From Aquiflexum gelatinilyticum (GTDB taxonomy: Bacteria; Bacteroidota; Bacteroidia; Cytophagales; Cyclobacteriaceae): a DNA stretch of 64,000 nt. Within the stretch, counting starts at the first letter, position 1. Every line of letters starts with the position of its first letter. Of this stretch, positions 32,988 to 40,823 are shown piece after piece. The DNA lies in the NCBI RefSeq assembly GCF_024741135.1, contig NZ_JANSUY010000019.1, positions 1 through 64,000 of the forward strand, read 5' to 3'. The notes beneath the pieces are model-generated. The model did no database searches and was not told where the DNA came from. It saw only the letters and a list, made by a program, of their open reading frames with translations. Position numbers and translations under genes: made by a program.

Positions 32988-33239
32988 CTACACCACCCTT
33001 GTCTCAGAATACAGGTCGTAAGCAGCTACCAAAAGTTGATGGTCGGGAGCCTGACCATAGCGGGCAAAATTTTTCAGTTCGCTCCGCTCTTCAATATAAA
33101 CCGGGATGTAGGTACGGTCAAGTTCATCCCAAATGACCAATAGATAGGCAAATGGTGTCTTGCTCATTCGTCCTTTTGCGAGCCATTCCTCAAAAACCGA
33201 TTCATCTAACGCATTAGGATAGCTTGGGCCTTCAAACAT
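32988..33239 (-). CDS. Small hypothetical protein, 83 residues
   Basis: I do not recognise a family. The protein is soluble and acidic with no signal peptide (MFEGPSYPNALDESVFEEWLAKGRMSKTPFAYLLVIWDELDRTYIP...). It runs opposite to higBA and is followed by a penicillin acylase in the same direction. Codon usage looks ordinary for the host, and the composition is less AT-rich than the higBA patch. That argues for a real resident gene. Confidence 0.55.
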   Translation of the reverse strand: MFEGPSYPNALDESVFEEWLAKGRMSKTPFAYLLVIWDELDRTYIPVYIEERSELKNFARYGQAPDHQLLVAAYDLYSETRVV

Positions 33240-33373
33240 GATTTGATTGTTTTATTATGAATTTCAAAGATAAGGATTGGTTGAATTATCCATTCCAAAA
33301 GGTGACGAATGAGGTCTTGCTGATATGTGGTAATTTGAAAGTTTTTTTCCCTCACCGGAAGGCAAAAATCAAA

Positions 33374-35467
33374 TCACTTCTTACCTCCCGGATTATAAAT
33401 CTCTTTCGCTGTTTTCAGGACCTCGGCCTTATCCAAAGTCATCGGTTTCAGCTTTTGATCAAGAAAGAGTTCCATCTGATCATCAAAGTGGGGGCTGTCA
33501 GGGTCATTGCTTGCTCCGAAGACATTGATGGTTTCGATCTTTGGAAATCCCGCACCGAAGCGGACCATCATAATGTAAGATTCTCCTTGTGTTCCTTTTC
33601 TCATCCCGTTTTCCCAAGGCAATGAACGCATGGCTGTAATCACATCGTCGATTCCCTGCAGCGGTAGCGCCTTGTCTCCTCTTACGAGTTTTTGGTATTC
33701 TCCCAAAGTCACCAATTCCTTTCCAAAATGGGTTTTAAAATGATTTTTGGCAGCTTTGAGACTTTCCACAGATTCTTCTTCTGTAAGTATGGTTTCCCAA
33801 CTCCTCCCATTTTCAGCAAATTTGTCCCACCAATAGTAGTATACAAAAGCAAAAACTGCCGCGCCTTCACTTTCGATTCCTGAGCGTTTGTCCCAGTTGT
33901 TGATGGTTTCGATCTGCTTTGCGATTTCGGGATATTTGCTTGGGTTTAGGCCAAAAAAAGATTCCATATTGGTACGGAAAGCCAGTTTTTCGGGCAATTG
34001 TCCATCATATTTGATTTCTTTGAAACGCTCGTAGGAAATCCTCCCCGTGTCGGGCATCAATTCACGGAATCGGGTCGATCGGTTATTGTCCCGCAATAGG
34101 TAATCCATGGATTTGGGGTAATTGTACGAATTGAGATTGTCAGCCGATCCACTCGCCTTAAAAGGAGAATGGTTGGTGTTAAACAAAAATCCCGAAGCAG
34201 GATTGTATTGTTGTGGCAGATCCTCAAAGTCATGGTACTTGGTCCACAAGGCTTTTTTGGTGTTTCCGGCCACTGTTCCGGTGAAATCTATGGATGGATC
34301 TCTTACAGGGATCAGGCCATTGCTGACATAAAAAATTGTATCATACTTGTCGGCATAGACAATATTGAAACTTGTCAGTTCCATCCGCGACATGGCTTCG
34401 CTGAACTCTTTAAAATTCTTGGCCTTGTTCATTCTCCACCATTGCTCCGGCGCTCCGATTCGCTCCAAGGCACCCAAGCGGATTGAAAATGTTCCTTGTT
34501 CAGTAACCAAGGTAGGACCGTAAATGCTTTTCCAGATTTTCTTTGGAAAGGGAATCGTGATCAAATCCCAGAGTTTTACACGAAGCCAAACTGTTTCTTC
34601 TTCCAATTCCAGCCATTTCCCATCTACTTGGTATTGATCCTCATTTTTTGGATTGATGTCCAATTGGTACAGATCCAAGAGATCGGGGAAATTAACCGTG
34701 TGTGCCCATCCAAGATTTTCATTTACTCCGTGAAAAATCATCGCCCCACCCGGGAAAAGTCCCCCAAGAATATTCCATCCTTCCTCTGAATGGAGGTGTG
34801 CTTCATACCAAGCTACAGGTCCGTCCAGGGGTTGGTGGGAATTGATGGCTAGAAATGCTTCACCTGAGTCCGTTCGGGAAGGGTGAATGGCAATTGCGTT
34901 TGAGCCTTTTGGATCGGCATCAAATGGTACGGTTTCTACTTTTCCGGAGACGATTTGTTGAACCGCCCGATCTGCTCCTGACATCTGTGCAAGGGAGAGA
35001 ATATATGCCGCCGTTATTTCTTTGGTATTGACAGGAAAGGCTTTTTCGAATAAAACTTCTTCAGGATGTGCCAATGCAAAGTCATTCATTCCGGCAGCAT
35101 AGGCTTCTAAAATCGCTTTGAATTCCTCTGAATAGGCCGATTCATATTTGGCCTCTGCGATTTCAACGGTTTGGAGTAAATGTCCAAAAAAATCCACCGC
35201 AGCTCCGTCTTGACCATAAACCCTTCCCAACATTCGCTTCCCGGCAAGCAATGTTTTTTGGATAGTTTCAAAATCATCTTCGGCATGTGCCCAAGCCAAA
35301 CCGTAGGCGACATCGGAATCTGTTTGTCCGAAAATATGCGGCACTCCAAATTCATCGCGAACGATTTGGACCTTTGAGGTATCCCAACCTGAATGATCAT
35401 ATGGGGAGTCACAAGAAAAAATTAAAAAGTGAAAGAGCAGGAAAAGCCTGGATCGGAAGATTTTCAT
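33374..35467 (-). CDS. Penicillin acylase family protein (Ntn-hydrolase amidase), lipoprotein
   Basis: The frame is open to 35521, but the ATG at 35467 starts a lipoprotein signal (MKIFRSRLFLLFHFLIFSC, Cys at 19), giving 697 residues. The alpha chain opens VQIVRDEFGVPHIFGQTDSDVAYGLAWAHAEDDF. Autocleavage is expected before Ser189 in DPKGSNAIAI, which becomes the N-terminal nucleophile. The beta chain then follows with GGLFPGGAMIFHGVNENLGWAHTVN and PQQYNPASGFLFNTNHSPF. The family splits amides such as acyl-homoserine lactones or beta-lactam side chains in the periplasm; substrate here unknown. Monocistronic. Confidence 0.9.
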   Translation of the reverse strand: MKIFRSRLFLLFHFLIFSCDSPYDHSGWDTSKVQIVRDEFGVPHIFGQTDSDVAYGLAWAHAEDDFETIQKTLLAGKRMLGRVYGQDGAAVDFFGHLLQTVEIAEAKYESAYSEEFKAILEAYAAGMNDFALAHPEEVLFEKAFPVNTKEITAAYILSLAQMSGADRAVQQIVSGKVETVPFDADPKGSNAIAIHPSRTDSGEAFLAINSHQPLDGPVAWYEAHLHSEEGWNILGGLFPGGAMIFHGVNENLGWAHTVNFPDLLDLYQLDINPKNEDQYQVDGKWLELEEETVWLRVKLWDLITIPFPKKIWKSIYGPTLVTEQGTFSIRLGALERIGAPEQWWRMNKAKNFKEFSEAMSRMELTSFNIVYADKYDTIFYVSNGLIPVRDPSIDFTGTVAGNTKKALWTKYHDFEDLPQQYNPASGFLFNTNHSPFKASGSADNLNSYNYPKSMDYLLRDNNRSTRFRELMPDTGRISYERFKEIKYDGQLPEKLAFRTNMESFFGLNPSKYPEIAKQIETINNWDKRSGIESEGAAVFAFVYYYWWDKFAENGRSWETILTEEESVESLKAAKNHFKTHFGKELVTLGEYQKLVRGDKALPLQGIDDVITAMRSLPWENGMRKGTQGESYIMMVRFGAGFPKIETINVFGASNDPDSPHFDDQMELFLDQKLKPMTLDKAEVLKTAKEIYNPGGKK

Positions 35468-35521
35468 AGGTGATGATGGATGTAAAGAATACCGTGCAAA
35501 ATGCGTTTTTATTGTAAACAA

Positions 35522-35547
35522 AAAAAACGGCCACGTGGCCGTTTTTT
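35522..35547 (-). terminator. Palindromic terminator
   Basis: A 13-bp perfect inverted repeat (AAAAAACGGCCAC / GTGGCCGTTTTTT). It lies downstream, on the minus strand, of the lipoprotein gene ending at 35729. Confidence 0.82.
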
Positions 35548-35728
35548 AAATCAAGATTTGATTCCTACAGACCCGAAGAGGTATGTAGCATTGCAATTTT
35601 ATTTCCATGAAGAAAAAACATATTAGAAATAATAATGAAACATATCTTAATTCATATAAAGTATAAATCAATGTTTAATTAACTCCCATTTCAAAAGAAA
35701 AGATTGCCGTAAAGGCAAGTTATATTCC

Positions 35729-36409
35729 TCATTTTCTTTGTCCGGCCTTGATCCGTAGGTTTGGGATAGTCTGGAATGCATATTCCTGGATGAACATTGC
35801 GTGGGATTCTTTATCTGCCTGCAATTTTACCCATCCATAATGGTATTCACCGTTGACTCTTACACTGAGACCCACAAAATAATCCCCGTCAGGTGCCCAC
35901 GGACCCGACCATTGGTCAGGCTGATTCTCGGTTATGGTCCTGACCATCATGGAACCGGTAAACACACTCCACGATGATCCTTCAATTGCAGATGCTTCAC
36001 TGATTTCCAGACCTGAAGTCAACGGGGCGATCTCTTCGTTGGTCAAAATTACCTTCGAATCTCTGAGAGAATTAATCTGAAAATACTCCCTGACTCCCTG
36101 ATCAAACCCCACAGACATGACATTGATCGAAAAATCCGGGATATCGTCTTCGTTTAGGTCAAGGAGATAGGTTTGGTGCCGATGGACGGGATATGCTTCT
36201 TTGAGCACATGGTGGTTTATTGTCACAATAGTAGGTGCGTCCATGTCTTCATTGCAGGAAGAGAGTAGGAAGGGTATCATCACAGGTAAAACTGCCCATA
36301 TCCTGCCTTGGGAAAATACCTTGTTGGCTTTGCACTTTCCTATCAAGAAGACAAATGCCTTGATCAATTTAGAGAAGGCAGGGCCTTGATTTAAAATAGT
36401 AGGTTTCAT
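35729..36409 (-). CDS. Hypothetical lipoprotein with long N-terminal extension
   Basis: A 226-residue protein. The start MKPTI at 36409 is supported by its strong similarity, in DNA and protein, to the start of the gene at 37899. The hydrophobic signal comes late (WAVLPVMIPFLLSSC, Cys at 52), after about 38 polar and basic residues. The mature domain (DLNEDDIPDFSINVMSVGFDQ, GDYFVGLSVRVNGEYHYGWVKLQ) is beta-rich, and I do not recognise a family. It is third in a leftward block of three lipoprotein genes divergent from a TonB receptor. Possibly a surface accessory of that receptor. Confidence 0.7.
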   Translation of the reverse strand: MKPTILNQGPAFSKLIKAFVFLIGKCKANKVFSQGRIWAVLPVMIPFLLSSCNEDMDAPTIVTINHHVLKEAYPVHRHQTYLLDLNEDDIPDFSINVMSVGFDQGVREYFQINSLRDSKVILTNEEIAPLTSGLEISEASAIEGSSWSVFTGSMMVRTITENQPDQWSGPWAPDGDYFVGLSVRVNGEYHYGWVKLQADKESHAMFIQEYAFQTIPNLRIKAGQRK

Positions 36410-36486
36410 TTTTAAGAATAGTTGGTTTAAGGATTGAGTATTCGATCAATTGTGGTATTTCTAAGTCAGGAAACGAATAGAGATTT

Positions 36487-37284
36487 TTAGCCAATCACTT
36501 CCTGCAGCAGCAGGGCAGTGCAGATATTTGCCATCAAAAACCTTTCTTCTTTTCCCAATCCCTGTACAAAATAGACTTGACCTTTGTCGGCAAGATTGAC
36601 CGCAGCAAGAGGCCTGCCCGAAGGGTCACGAATTTCCAGCCCAATGGACCCAAAAGGCATTTCCATAGCTTTTCCATTTTGATTCAGGATACTAGTCACC
36701 GGGTAAATACTGTAGTATTCTCCGCTGCTTAGGGAAACTATTCCTCCCTGATTTTTGGGTTGTCGCTGAACCCTGTCGTTGTCCAAAATCAGTTGCCAAG
36801 GTTCGGAGGTGTTACCGGAATAGATCTGTGCAAAATAGATACTTGACGAATTCCCGTTTTTTAATTCAAGCAAGTCTATTCCAAAAGAAAGAGGCCCTTG
36901 GTCGTTACCGATCATGAGGTCGGCTGCTTGGAATCGGGAAACGCAGAAAACAGAAGAAGCTTGCTGTCCTCCATCTGAAAGGTCAAATCGGATTGTTTGC
37001 TTTCTGTCAATATACTCTCTCCCGATAATATTCAAATACTCCCCTGTGACAGGGCTACCGATACCAAATCCGGCGTAGCTGTTAGTGCCTTTGGTCCAAG
37101 AGCGGTTAACATCTGTGGTGTGGAAATCCCCAAAAGCTAATTTTTGGTTGATCAAAAGCCCGGTTCGACCTTGGACAGGCAAGCTTTCATGTCCTTGCCA
37201 ATAGTCACCTCGCAGGGCTAAATTAACTTGGCCACAACCGGCAAAAAGAAGAAAGCAAAAGAGTATGATGAAATATCTGTTCAT
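36487..37284 (-). CDS. Hypothetical lipoprotein
   Basis: The frame is open to 37332, but the ATG at 37284 starts a lipoprotein signal (MNRYFIILFCFLLFAGC, Cys at 17), giving 265 residues. The mature part has no motif I know. It shows beta-strand patterns (GRTGLLINQKLAFGDFHTTDV, SSIYFAQIYSGNTSEPWQLIL, GGIVSLSSGEYYSIYPV) and ends with a short helix. It is the middle gene of the leftward three-lipoprotein block, 58 bp after the gene above, and shares a divergent promoter region with the TonB receptor at 38192. Confidence 0.7.
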   Translation of the reverse strand: MNRYFIILFCFLLFAGCGQVNLALRGDYWQGHESLPVQGRTGLLINQKLAFGDFHTTDVNRSWTKGTNSYAGFGIGSPVTGEYLNIIGREYIDRKQTIRFDLSDGGQQASSVFCVSRFQAADLMIGNDQGPLSFGIDLLELKNGNSSSIYFAQIYSGNTSEPWQLILDNDRVQRQPKNQGGIVSLSSGEYYSIYPVTSILNQNGKAMEMPFGSIGLEIRDPSGRPLAAVNLADKGQVYFVQGLGKEERFLMANICTALLLQEVIG

Positions 37285-37341
37285 AATTTTCCCAATTGAA
37301 ACTAAAATGGTTAGAATATTATATATCGACATTTTGATGTC

Positions 37342-37899
37342 CTAAAGGTCTATTTCTAGCGTCACAATGGTTTGGTCCCGAGGAATGGTTTCTCCTTTTG
37401 CTTCCATCCAAGTAGCATTGTTTCTGTCAAAATACCTGATGATATGGGAAAACCTGAGCACTTCGTTTGCCTTTACCATTTCGGAAATATTTTTTTGGAA
37501 AAGCAGAGGTGAATCTGGATTTGGAAATTCCCTCAGTTCGCGAAGGTTGAATGCGGTATCCCACAGGATGGTGTTTTTGCCATCTTCCATGTTTTCAAGA
37601 GATAAAGTCAGTTGAAGAGAGGCTTTTGTACCGTCAAAAATTTCTTCACTGTAATCTTTAGCCTTTGCGACTCTAAAATCAATCTGATGATCCATTTGTT
37701 CTAATGGATATTGAGGTAAAAGATCATCTCCGGGACTACATGCCAATAAGGATGTAATGACGACAATAGGTAGAAAACGCAGGTTTTTCCTGTTTTTGGG
37801 GGATTTGTACCTTGTATTTAATTGAAGCGGGAGGGAATGTGTTTCCGGCGGATTTGAAAGACTTCCTAGGGTTTTTTCCCGAAAAATAGTTGGTTTCAT
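37342..37899 (-). CDS. Hypothetical lipoprotein with long N-terminal extension (paired with 35729-36409)
   Basis: The frame is open to 37965. I choose the ATG at 37899 because the DNA around it (AAACCAACTAT...TTCTTAAAAA then MKPTIF) matches that around the start of the gene at 36409. This gives 185 residues. The extension of about 40 residues is polar and Lys-rich; the signal then ends LPIVVITSLLAC (Cys at 54). The mature domain (DHQIDFRVAKAKDYSEEIFDGTKASLQLTLSL) is unfamiliar. It is first in the leftward block divergent from the TonB receptor. Confidence 0.68.
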   Translation of the reverse strand: MKPTIFREKTLGSLSNPPETHSLPLQLNTRYKSPKNRKNLRFLPIVVITSLLACSPGDDLLPQYPLEQMDHQIDFRVAKAKDYSEEIFDGTKASLQLTLSLENMEDGKNTILWDTAFNLRELREFPNPDSPLLFQKNISEMVKANEVLRFSHIIRYFDRNNATWMEAKGETIPRDQTIVTLEIDL

Positions 37900-38094
37900 T
37901 TTTTTAAGAATTATAGTTGGTTTAGAATTTTTTTTCCATCGAAATGGATAAAAATATTTCTTCAAATTTTGCTCCTAATTTTTAATAATCCGTTAATCAA
38001 TAAGTTAAATCAAAAAACGGATTGATATATATGTGCGTTTATGAACAGATTGTTTCTGGATTGGAACAAATCAAACACATAAATAAATTTTTTA

Positions 38095-38109
38095 TTAGAA
38101 TTGATCTAA
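38095..38109. promoter_or_regulatory. Candidate operator: palindrome TTAGA-N5-TCTAA
   Basis: TTAGAATTGATCTAA is a perfect 5-bp inverted repeat around a 5-nt spacer. It lies in the divergent region between the lipoprotein block and the TonB receptor, about 80 bp before the receptor start. AT-rich TTAGA/TCTAA dyads are typical of metal-responsive (DtxR/Fur-type) sites in Bacteroidota; that assignment is inference. Confidence 0.4.
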
Positions 38110-38191
38110 ATAAATTTTGGATAAAAAACTGTCATTTCTTAATATTGTATTCTTATTTAAAATTAATCCAAATAAATACTATAGTTATAAA

Positions 38192-40621
38192 ATGAAACTT
38201 GTTTTTTCGATAGTAAGTGCATTGTTAATAGGGATGAATGTCTCATTTGCCCAAAAGAATATGTTGAAAGGAAAGGTCTTGGATGAGACCAATCAGGCTG
38301 TTCCCGGTGTGGCTTTAATCTTAGAAGGTACAGTGAGAGGTGTACAATCTGATCTTTCAGGAAGCTACACGATGAGGGATATTCCTGAAGGTGATTATGT
38401 GCTCAAGGTTAACATGCTCGGCTATGAGGAAATCAAGCTTCCCTTTTCGATAAAAGATGCTGAAAACCGAGAACTGAACATTACCCTAAAGGAAGCGCCA
38501 CTTTCTTTGGATGCGTTTGAATTTACTGTAAGCAGGGGAATCATGGGACAAGAACGGCTTCCTGAGGTCGACCGTTTTCGGATAAATGCCGGAAAGAAAA
38601 ATGAGGTAATCCGGGTGGGAGAGATCAATGCCAATCTTGCTATGAACAATAGCCGTCAGATTTTTAGCCGGACGCCAGGAATTTCCATTTGGGAAAATGA
38701 CGGTTCGGGCATACAGTTGGGAGTTGCAGCCCGAGGTTTAAATCCAAACAGGTCTTGGGAGTTTAATGTCAGGATGAACGGATATGACATTACCCCTGAT
38801 CCTATGGGATATCCAGAGGCATATTTTACTCCTCCCATGGAAGTAGTGGAACAGATTGAAATTGTCAGGGGTGCGTCCTCTATTCAATATGGCTCGCAAT
38901 TTGGAGGATTGATGAACTTCGTGATGCGTAAGCCTGATAAATCCAAGCGGTTTACTTTCGAAACATTAAACACTGTAGGGAGCAATGGACTTTTCAGTAC
39001 TTTCAATTACCTGGGAGGTACCGAAGGTAAATGGAATTATACCGCTTATTATCAAAAGAGGGTAGGGAATAGCTGGCGAGACAACAGTTATTTCAATACT
39101 GACCATGCACATGTGGAAGTAAATTATGCCGCCAACAACCGCCTTTTGATCGGCCTCGAAATGACCTACATGACTACAGAAAGCCAACAACCTGGTGGTT
39201 TGACAGATGAGCAGTTCAATAGTGATCCAAGAAAAAGCACTCGTGAAAGGAATTGGTTCAGCACACCTTGGTTTATTCCTGCATTGACAGCGGAATATAT
39301 CTTGACTGAAAATACCAAGCTGAGCTGGAAAGCTTTCGGGACTTTTGCGGAAAGGAATTCTGTGGGTTTTATGCGTCCCATCAACCAAGAGGATGATTTG
39401 GGAAACAGGCAGGTAGACAGGGATTTTTACACGACCTATGGATCTGAAGTAAGAATGATCACCGAGTATTCATTGTTTGGCAAATCAAATACCTTGGCAG
39501 CCGGACTGCGCTATTTCAATGGATTTATTGACAGAAAGCAATTAGGTACAGGTGACAATGGTACCGAAATGAACTTTGACCTTATAAGCGGAGGTGTTTT
39601 CAGAAGGGATTTTGATTTTACCAATATCAATCAAGCAGCATTTGCTGAGAATGTATTCAGGTTTTCAAACAAATGGCTTTTGACCACCGGGCTGAGGTAT
39701 GAAAGGATTTCTTCCAACATGGAAGGGTTGTTTAATATCGTCAATGAGCAAGAGCAGATTTTGCTACCTCAAAACAGAACAAGGAATTTCCTTTTGGTAG
39801 GAATTGGTTCAGAGTATAAAATCACACCTTCCATGGAGTTTTATACTAATTTTTCCCAAGCATATAGGCCTGTTTTGATTTCTGACCTTACTCCGCCGGC
39901 CACTACTGATATTATCGATGAAAACCTGCAGGATTCAAGGGGTTTCAATTTTGATTTTGGATACCGAGGAGCAGTACAGAACTGGATGAAGTTTGATGTC
40001 GGGTATTTTTACCTGAACTATGCAGACAGGATTGGCACCATTGCACAACAGAATAATGATGGCACGATCAATCAGTTTAGGACTAACTTGGGCAACTCGG
40101 TAAGCCAAGGCTTTGAAGGATATGTGGAGTTTGACCCCGTGACAGCATTGACCAAAACGTCTAAGTTTGGTTACCTTCACCTTTTTGCATCACTTGCTTT
40201 TGTCGATGCGAGGTATGGTGATTTTGCTACGACTTCGGTTAGGGAAGGTGTTGTCGTCGAAGGCAATCTAAAAGGAAACAGGGTGGAAAATGCTCCCCGA
40301 AAAATCAACCGATACGGAGTGACCTACCGATACAACAGGTTTTCTGTAACCTGGCAGCTGAGCGATGTCGGAGATGCATTTTCTGATGCTTCCAACACCG
40401 TTGCGCCAAATGCTGCCTCTACCGTTGGACTGATTCCTGCCTACCGGGTACAGGACATTTCTGCCTCCATGGATATAAAGAGAAAGTATATCCTGAAGGC
40501 AGGAGTCAACAACCTAACCAATGAAATGTACTTTACCAGAAGAGCGGGAGGTTACCCGGGACCGGGAATTATGCCTGGGGAGGGCAGGACAATTTATTTC
40601 ACCTTTGGATTGAAATTGTAA
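38192..40621 (+). CDS. TonB-dependent receptor with carboxypeptidase-like N-domain (FecA/siderophore type)
   Basis: The frame is open from 38117, but the ATG at 38192 starts a signal peptide (MKLVFSIVSALLIGMNVSFAQ), giving 809 residues. A CarboxypepD_reg-like domain follows (LKGKVLDETNQAVPGVALILEGT...GDYVLKVNMLGYEE, about 28-95). Then comes the plug (NNSRQIFSRTPGISIWENDGSGIQLGVAARGLNPNRSWEFNVRMNG; EQIEIVRGASSIQYGSQFGGLMNFVMR). The 22-strand barrel ends GRTIYFTFGLKL. Overall it resembles iron-citrate or siderophore receptors (HmuR/FecA group) more than SusC. It is divergent from three lipoproteins that may help capture ligand. The ligand is probably a metal complex. Confidence 0.9.
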   Translation: MKLVFSIVSALLIGMNVSFAQKNMLKGKVLDETNQAVPGVALILEGTVRGVQSDLSGSYTMRDIPEGDYVLKVNMLGYEEIKLPFSIKDAENRELNITLKEAPLSLDAFEFTVSRGIMGQERLPEVDRFRINAGKKNEVIRVGEINANLAMNNSRQIFSRTPGISIWENDGSGIQLGVAARGLNPNRSWEFNVRMNGYDITPDPMGYPEAYFTPPMEVVEQIEIVRGASSIQYGSQFGGLMNFVMRKPDKSKRFTFETLNTVGSNGLFSTFNYLGGTEGKWNYTAYYQKRVGNSWRDNSYFNTDHAHVEVNYAANNRLLIGLEMTYMTTESQQPGGLTDEQFNSDPRKSTRERNWFSTPWFIPALTAEYILTENTKLSWKAFGTFAERNSVGFMRPINQEDDLGNRQVDRDFYTTYGSEVRMITEYSLFGKSNTLAAGLRYFNGFIDRKQLGTGDNGTEMNFDLISGGVFRRDFDFTNINQAAFAENVFRFSNKWLLTTGLRYERISSNMEGLFNIVNEQEQILLPQNRTRNFLLVGIGSEYKITPSMEFYTNFSQAYRPVLISDLTPPATTDIIDENLQDSRGFNFDFGYRGAVQNWMKFDVGYFYLNYADRIGTIAQQNNDGTINQFRTNLGNSVSQGFEGYVEFDPVTALTKTSKFGYLHLFASLAFVDARYGDFATTSVREGVVVEGNLKGNRVENAPRKINRYGVTYRYNRFSVTWQLSDVGDAFSDASNTVAPNAASTVGLIPAYRVQDISASMDIKRKYILKAGVNNLTNEMYFTRRAGGYPGPGIMPGEGRTIYFTFGLKL

Positions 40622-40640
40622 TTTGTGAGCTATATTCAAA

Positions 40641-40672
40641 AAAGCCAGTCTCTAAGGACTGGCTTTTTTTTT
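40641..40672 (+). terminator. Rho-independent terminator
   Basis: The stem AAGCCAGTC/GACTGGCTT with a short loop is followed by nine T. It lies 20 bp after the TonB receptor stop. Confidence 0.93.
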
Positions 40673-40823
40673 ATCTGATTCTTTACCTAGGGATATATGA
40701 CTTTTTGATAAGCACTTTGGCTTAAAACCCCTGAAATGATTCTTAACAGATTCGCCTGTCAACTTTTTTTAGTAATTGCTAATCAATATATTAGGGATTA
40801 TCCAAAAGCCACTTCTCTGCAAA

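Noticed and set aside
33257-33625. 122-codon rightward frame at the end of the penicillin acylase
   Set aside because: Mostly antisense to the acylase C-terminus and without coding features of its own.
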